NCBI GenBank assembly: GCA_902728285.1 | Contig: CACVBU010001376.1 | Location: 372,001-436,000 of the forward strand | Reading direction: 5' to 3' | DNA length: 64,000 nucleotides | DNA from: Clytia hemisphaerica | Lineage: Eukaryota; Cnidaria; Hydrozoa; Leptothecata; Clytiidae | Part shown: in pieces, positions 59,772 through 64,000 of the stretch | Layout of the letters: each line of letters begins with the position of its first letter | Position numbering within the stretch: position 1 is the stretch's first letter | Made by a program: the position numbers and the translations under genes | Notes under the pieces: model-generated | Told to the model about the DNA's origin: nothing | Databases searched by the model: none | What the model saw: only the letters and a program-made list of their open reading frames with translations

Positions 59772-61022
59772 ATGGGGACTAGGCCAAGTTCACTGGCAAC
59801 ATTATTTCATGAAACTCCAAGAGTAAATGATAATAGACCTGGCAGACCTAAATTTATCATTCCTAGAGACATTTTAATTAACTTGAGGGAGATGGGTAAT
59901 TCCTGGACCAAAATAGCAGAAATGTTCATGGTATCAAAGTCAACTATTTTGAGACGTGTTCAAGAATATGGCTTAGAAAACTTTGGAAGGTTTTCAGATA
60001 TTTCAGATATGGAGCTGAATCAAGTTGTACGTTCCTTTTTCCAACAACATGGCTGTTTTGTTGGTTTTTCACTGGTGTATGGATTTTTAGAAGCAAACGG
60101 AATTCATGTTCAGCAAAAACGTGTTAAAGAAAGTATTAGGTTCGTTGATCCAGAAGGTACAAGTATTAGATGGGCTATAGTTGTGTCACGAAGAAGCTAT
60201 AATGTCCGCGCTCCAAATAGCCTATGGCATATTGATGGACACCATAGTTTGGTGTCCTGGAAATTTGTTATCCACGGGGCCATTGATGGCTATTCCAGAA
60301 TGATTACCTATCTTAAGTGTTCTACAAATAATAAGTCTGAAACAGTACTGCAAAACTTTGAACATGCAACGGAAAACTTCGGTGTGCCTTCTAGGGTTAG
60401 AAGTGACTATGGAGGTGAAAATGTTTTAGTATGGCAAAGAATGGAACAGTTACGTGGTTTAAACAGAGGTAGTGCCTTGAAAGGTACCTCTCAGCAAAAC
60501 CAGCGCATCGAGAGGCTATGGCGTGATGTTTTTAGGTGTGTTTGTTGTACGTTTTATTACTTGTTTCAAAACATGGAGAGTGATGGGTTGCTTGACAGAA
60601 ATAATGAGGTTCACCTTTTCATCTTACATTATGTATTCCTCCCTCGAATCAATCATTCATTAATTTCGTTTACAATGTCCTGGAATATGCATCCTGTAAG
60701 AACAGAACATAACTGGAGTCCAATGAGAATGTGGGACAATGGAATGATTGATTTACGTAACCGTGACTTGAATACAGTTCAAAGTCTTGCATATGACGAA
60801 GATGATGAAAGGATTGCACTTGATGATTTAGAATGGTATGGCTATGATGCAAACGTAAATGATGTCAATCAACCTCAGTTAAGTCAAGTTGAGGTTGATG
60901 ACATTGATGAGCCACAAGATGGTTTGCTAGCACGTTTAATTGATAATATTGATCCCTTACAACAGTCAGATAGTATGGGTATTGATATTTTTATTCAGGC
61001 ACTAAACTTAAACAATATTTAG
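59772..61022 (+). CDS. Integrase-core (rve, DDE) protein with N-terminal HTH
   Basis: Intronless, 416 aa from the first ATG after an in-frame TGA. Residues about 31-68 form a helix-turn-helix (LINLREMGNSWTKIAEMF, then SKSTILRRVQEYGL). The rve catalytic core spans about 145-260: Asp155 in LWHIDGHHSL, Asp212 in VRSDYGGEN and Glu247 in QQNQRIERLWRDVF, the last two about 35 residues apart as in retroviral-type and IS3-type integrases. The tail (about 335-416) is acidic (DEDDERIALDD). There is no RT, protease or zinc finger nearby, so it is not part of an LTR element. It belongs to the stand-alone rve family that is multicopy in fish and cnidarians. Either an IS3EU-type transposase or a domesticated gene would fit. 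No terminal repeats were found. A poly(A) signal lies at 61146. Confidence 0.8.
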   Translation: MGTRPSSLATLFHETPRVNDNRPGRPKFIIPRDILINLREMGNSWTKIAEMFMVSKSTILRRVQEYGLENFGRFSDISDMELNQVVRSFFQQHGCFVGFSLVYGFLEANGIHVQQKRVKESIRFVDPEGTSIRWAIVVSRRSYNVRAPNSLWHIDGHHSLVSWKFVIHGAIDGYSRMITYLKCSTNNKSETVLQNFEHATENFGVPSRVRSDYGGENVLVWQRMEQLRGLNRGSALKGTSQQNQRIERLWRDVFRCVCCTFYYLFQNMESDGLLDRNNEVHLFILHYVFLPRINHSLISFTMSWNMHPVRTEHNWSPMRMWDNGMIDLRNRDLNTVQSLAYDEDDERIALDDLEWYGYDANVNDVNQPQLSQVEVDDIDEPQDGLLARLIDNIDPLQQSDSMGIDIFIQALNLNNI

Positions 61023-61151
61023 AGGTTGCTTGACTTTAATTAATCTTAGTCTATTTTTTCCTCGAATTTTAAGATTAGATTGTAAAATATTTTAGGAAAA
61101 TGAAAGATTGTCACGTTTTGATGAATTATTGGAGGTTTATTTCAAAATAAA

Positions 61152-62520
61152 AAGTTATGTTTTCTAAAACTTTACCAAGTTGCCATTCATTGGAACCAAA
61201 AATGATTCTGAAAATCAATTTATTCCTTAAATCTTGGATTACTTGACGTTTCCCCGAACAGAGACAGTTCTTCAACGGACACAAGCCTGACATTTCCCTG
61301 ACCACACCATCTATCTTCAAGGGAGACTCAGACCCCGTTTCCATACAAATGAAAATTTTAATCGCTCCCCCATTTTGTTTACCTTTGCATTGGTTCCAAA
61401 GTTTTTCTTTGCTTGAGTTTCATTAATTATAATTTGTTTTCTTTTTTCTTTTTTTAGAATCTAAAATTACTAAAACTGAAAAATTTTAATTGAGTTTAAA
61501 TTTATGTCTTGGTGCGGCTTTAAAATTATATGGATTGGCACTGGTTTATTGGTAATTTGATTCATGATAAACAAACTGGAAGACATCACGAGAGTTACTA
61601 TTGTACATATTTGGAACTTTGGAACTATTGATGCTTTTCTGTTTGAACTTATGGAGAACAAATATTGTGAGTTTGTATTGCTATATAATTTGAACTTTTT
61701 AACTTGAATTTAAAAGAGCCATTACTTGAAGAATTGATTTTTGTAACAATAAGAAAATTAATTTTGGGTTTATGTGGGTCTTCTTAATGAATGCAGTGAA
61801 TTTCAAAAATATATTCGACAAAGTGACCATTCCTTTAAAAAGGAAAGGAGACATTATATTCTAAATTCCTCACCCATGATTAAAATAGTTTTGAAGTCTT
61901 AACCTCATATATCATGCAGTTTTAATGAACTCCTTTATCTCAATTGGCGAAACCTTATTGACTCATATAAATGTTGAAAATTAGATTAGTTTCCGACATA
62001 GGTGTATGAAAATGTGATGTTTCATAGGAAAAAAAAGTACAATATTACTTGTACAATTACAAGTGTCAAAGTGTTTCCACAATCTCTACAAAATCCCTGA
62101 AATATTATTGCTTAGGAGAAAGAAATTAAATTTGTTGTATGGGCCCTACTAAACTTCTTTTTACCGAAATTTAAAAAAAAAGATAATATGGAATTTCAAC
62201 TGTTGTAAATGTTATGCTACATACTGGTTATTAAAAAAAACTGCATTTCGTGAAAGAGCTCAAAATATGAGAATATAAGTATGAAAATATGAATTCAAAG
62301 TGCCTTTGAATACATTTCGATCTTCATTTTAAAAGGGTTGATTTTAGATTCATATAAAACTCAAAAAATAATTTTTTGCACTTTGCTGACCATAAATTTT
62401 GAAAAAAGTACCGACTGGCTAACCCATATTTCTCCTATGATCTGCCCGTAGAACAACAATTTGATTACTTTCGCCTTATTAATGTTTTTTCTATTTCAGA
62501 ATCTAAAATTGCAATAGCAC
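61152..62520. other. Intergenic, nothing recognised
   Basis: AT-rich with only short chance frames. No inverted ends matching the region upstream of 51,800 were found. Confidence 0.4.
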
Positions 62521-62775
62521 TATCAGAAAAATTGGATTGAATTGGATTACATCTGCTTACCACAATGAATGAGTTTGATTTCATCCGTTTACCATACAAT
62601 GAATGAATGGAGTGGATTGAATTGGATTGCATCCGCCTACCTCAAAGAGTGAATTGGATTAAATTGGATTGCATTCGCTTACCACAACGAATGAATTGTA
62701 TTTCATCTGCTAACCACACAATGAATGAATTGGATTAAATTGGATTGCATCTGCTTACCTCAATGAATAAATTTA
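62520..62775. repeat. Tandem repeat GAATTGGATTGCATCYGCTTACC
   Basis: Six CATCYGCTTACCACA-NNNGAATGAATTGGATT units lie here with alternating spacing of about 33 and 50 bases. They have diverged from one another. Confidence 0.8.
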
Positions 62776-63051
62776 GTTTGACACATCTGAGTTGTACATT
62801 ATTGGAATAGTTTTATAAAAATGTCCAGAAATGTCAAGCTTTAACCCAACCTCCTTGATGCTGCTCTACCTGGTATATTTATATTATTCTAGTATTACCA
62901 TATCATTTGAGTCACTCCCTTCTTAATTTGAGAATGCAACTCTCTGGGCTGAAACTGCAATTATTCTGGATTTTTCTGATGTATGATTACAAAGTCTGCT
63001 TTAGCTTTGCATTATAATTTGTAATTTGTTGTTATTTCTTATGTTTTAGGT
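62776..63051. other. Intergenic, nothing recognised
   Basis: No gene or repeat is seen. Confidence 0.4.
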
Positions 63052-63103
63052 AACACCAGGTAACACACGAGAAGATGCAGTGTGAACATGAAACCGTCAT
63101 TAT
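63052..63103 (+). other. Possible exon with a start codon
   Basis: ATGTTTTAG before GTAACACC gives an acceptor-like edge. ATG CAG TGT GAA follows and stays open to ATG|GTATGT, a good donor. It would be a short first coding exon of a gene running off the window. Evidence is splice signals only. Confidence 0.2.
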
Positions 63104-64000
63104 GGTATGTTAATATTTATTTTTGCATAGTGAAATAACATATTTACTACATTCATTAATATTATTATTCAAATTTTAAGGTATGTCAAAAAAGTGTGCA
63201 ATTATTCTCATAGTTTGCTTCCTTTTTTCAAAAACTTTCTATTTGAATGACAGATATATAACTTGACATCTCGAGGCCTTTCAGATAGAACAAAATTCAA
63301 AAATAACTCTTGAAGAAATTTTTTTAGCTTGTCTTCAAACTTCACTGTCCTCAGGTTGTAATGTTGTGGTGTGATGACTGGTTTTTTCTCTTTCTAAAAC
63401 GAATATTACAATTCATCTGGGAATATACGTGTTTCTTTTCTTGATTTCCAAACGTCTGTGATTTCTTTGATTTCAGCATCGCTTAAGGTTCTTTTCTATA
63501 AGTGACGCACATTGAAATTCTGGCTGTTATCGTCAAGTGTGCATCTCTTTTTTATCATTATCTGGCTCATCAGATAATTAGTATCCAATACATTTGGCAT
63601 TTTTGTTAGTGTGTACGGTGTTATCTAAAACGTCTGCAATTTGTGTGTATTGCACAACCATGTAGCACCATCAAGTGTCAGGTAATCAAACCAACATTAG
63701 GCATGACTCCAATGATTTCAATTCTTTGCAAGCTTTTCATTCTCATTAAACACAATGCTTCTTTACTCACTACACAATTCTTCGTTTTCTTTTCCCAAAC
63801 CAATGTGCATGAATATGCGTAATTTTTTCAGTGATGTGCTTTTAGCAATGTGGGTTAGGCACAGTGGTGTTAGTTTCTGGTAGGTTGAACCTTTGCTTCT
63901 GTCTAAGAAAGTTAAGTTAAATTTAAAAAGTAACGTCCTCCGCGGACGTAATCGGCATATTTTATCTGAGAATCACCCATTCTAGACCTATAGAATATGC
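63104..64000. other. Window end, nothing recognised
   Basis: No gene is supported. If the exon at 63052 is real, this is intron. Confidence 0.4.

Noticed and set aside
59772..61022. Integrase as part of an LTR retrotransposon or old retrovirus
   Set aside because: No reverse transcriptase, protease, gag-like frame or long terminal repeats were seen on either side.

Overview
This is a stretch of animal nuclear genome. It is AT-rich (roughly a third G+C by eye) and full of introns and DNA transposons. The host gene is a complete 17-exon PEX5 (the peroxisomal PTS1 import receptor), and the GT-AG introns and AATAAA signals are metazoan-like. The transposon mix (Harbinger, pogo-like, GGG-ended elements with 9-bp target duplications, many foldback MITEs) together with a HECT ligase beside an integrase-like gene resembles what is seen in cnidarians and other marine invertebrates. 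The species cannot be fixed from the sequence.

Layout. Positions 1-15,965 are one repeat system: a 7,277-bp unit starts at 1 and again at 7,278, and a third partial copy lies in inverted orientation (6,013-8,018 mirrored at 13,961-15,965). No gene was found there. Positions 16-26 kb hold MITEs and foldbacks, a broken pogo-like transposon with TA target duplication (20,441-23,609), and a LINE ORF1-like fragment. Positions 26.2-32.2 kb are a three-level nest: a GGG-ended element with 9-bp duplication contains a second GGG-ended element with 9-bp duplication, which contains a full PIF/Harbinger transposon. The Harbinger has an intact MADF/Myb-like gene, but its transposase carries a nonsense codon and a lost catalytic Glu.

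PEX5 runs from 33,786 to 44,694 on the + strand; its introns contain at least four MITEs. Positions 45-51.7 kb are intergenic and hold a second nest: an element with 8-bp duplication contains a TCGAAC-rich element with 6-bp duplication, which contains two copies of a TAGCCTGGG MITE with 9-bp duplications. A third copy of that MITE lies just outside.

Positions 51.8-56 kb carry a three-exon gene for a protein with a Ser/Thr/Pro-repeat linker, a CUE-like helix bundle and a C-terminal HECT domain with its catalytic Cys. Positions 59.8-61.0 kb carry an intronless, intact integrase-core (rve, DDE) protein with an N-terminal helix-turn-helix. Both genes are on the + strand. Whether they form one mobile or domesticated system is the most interesting open question here. 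Simple and tandem repeats fill the end of the window, with one possible exon near 63.1 kb.
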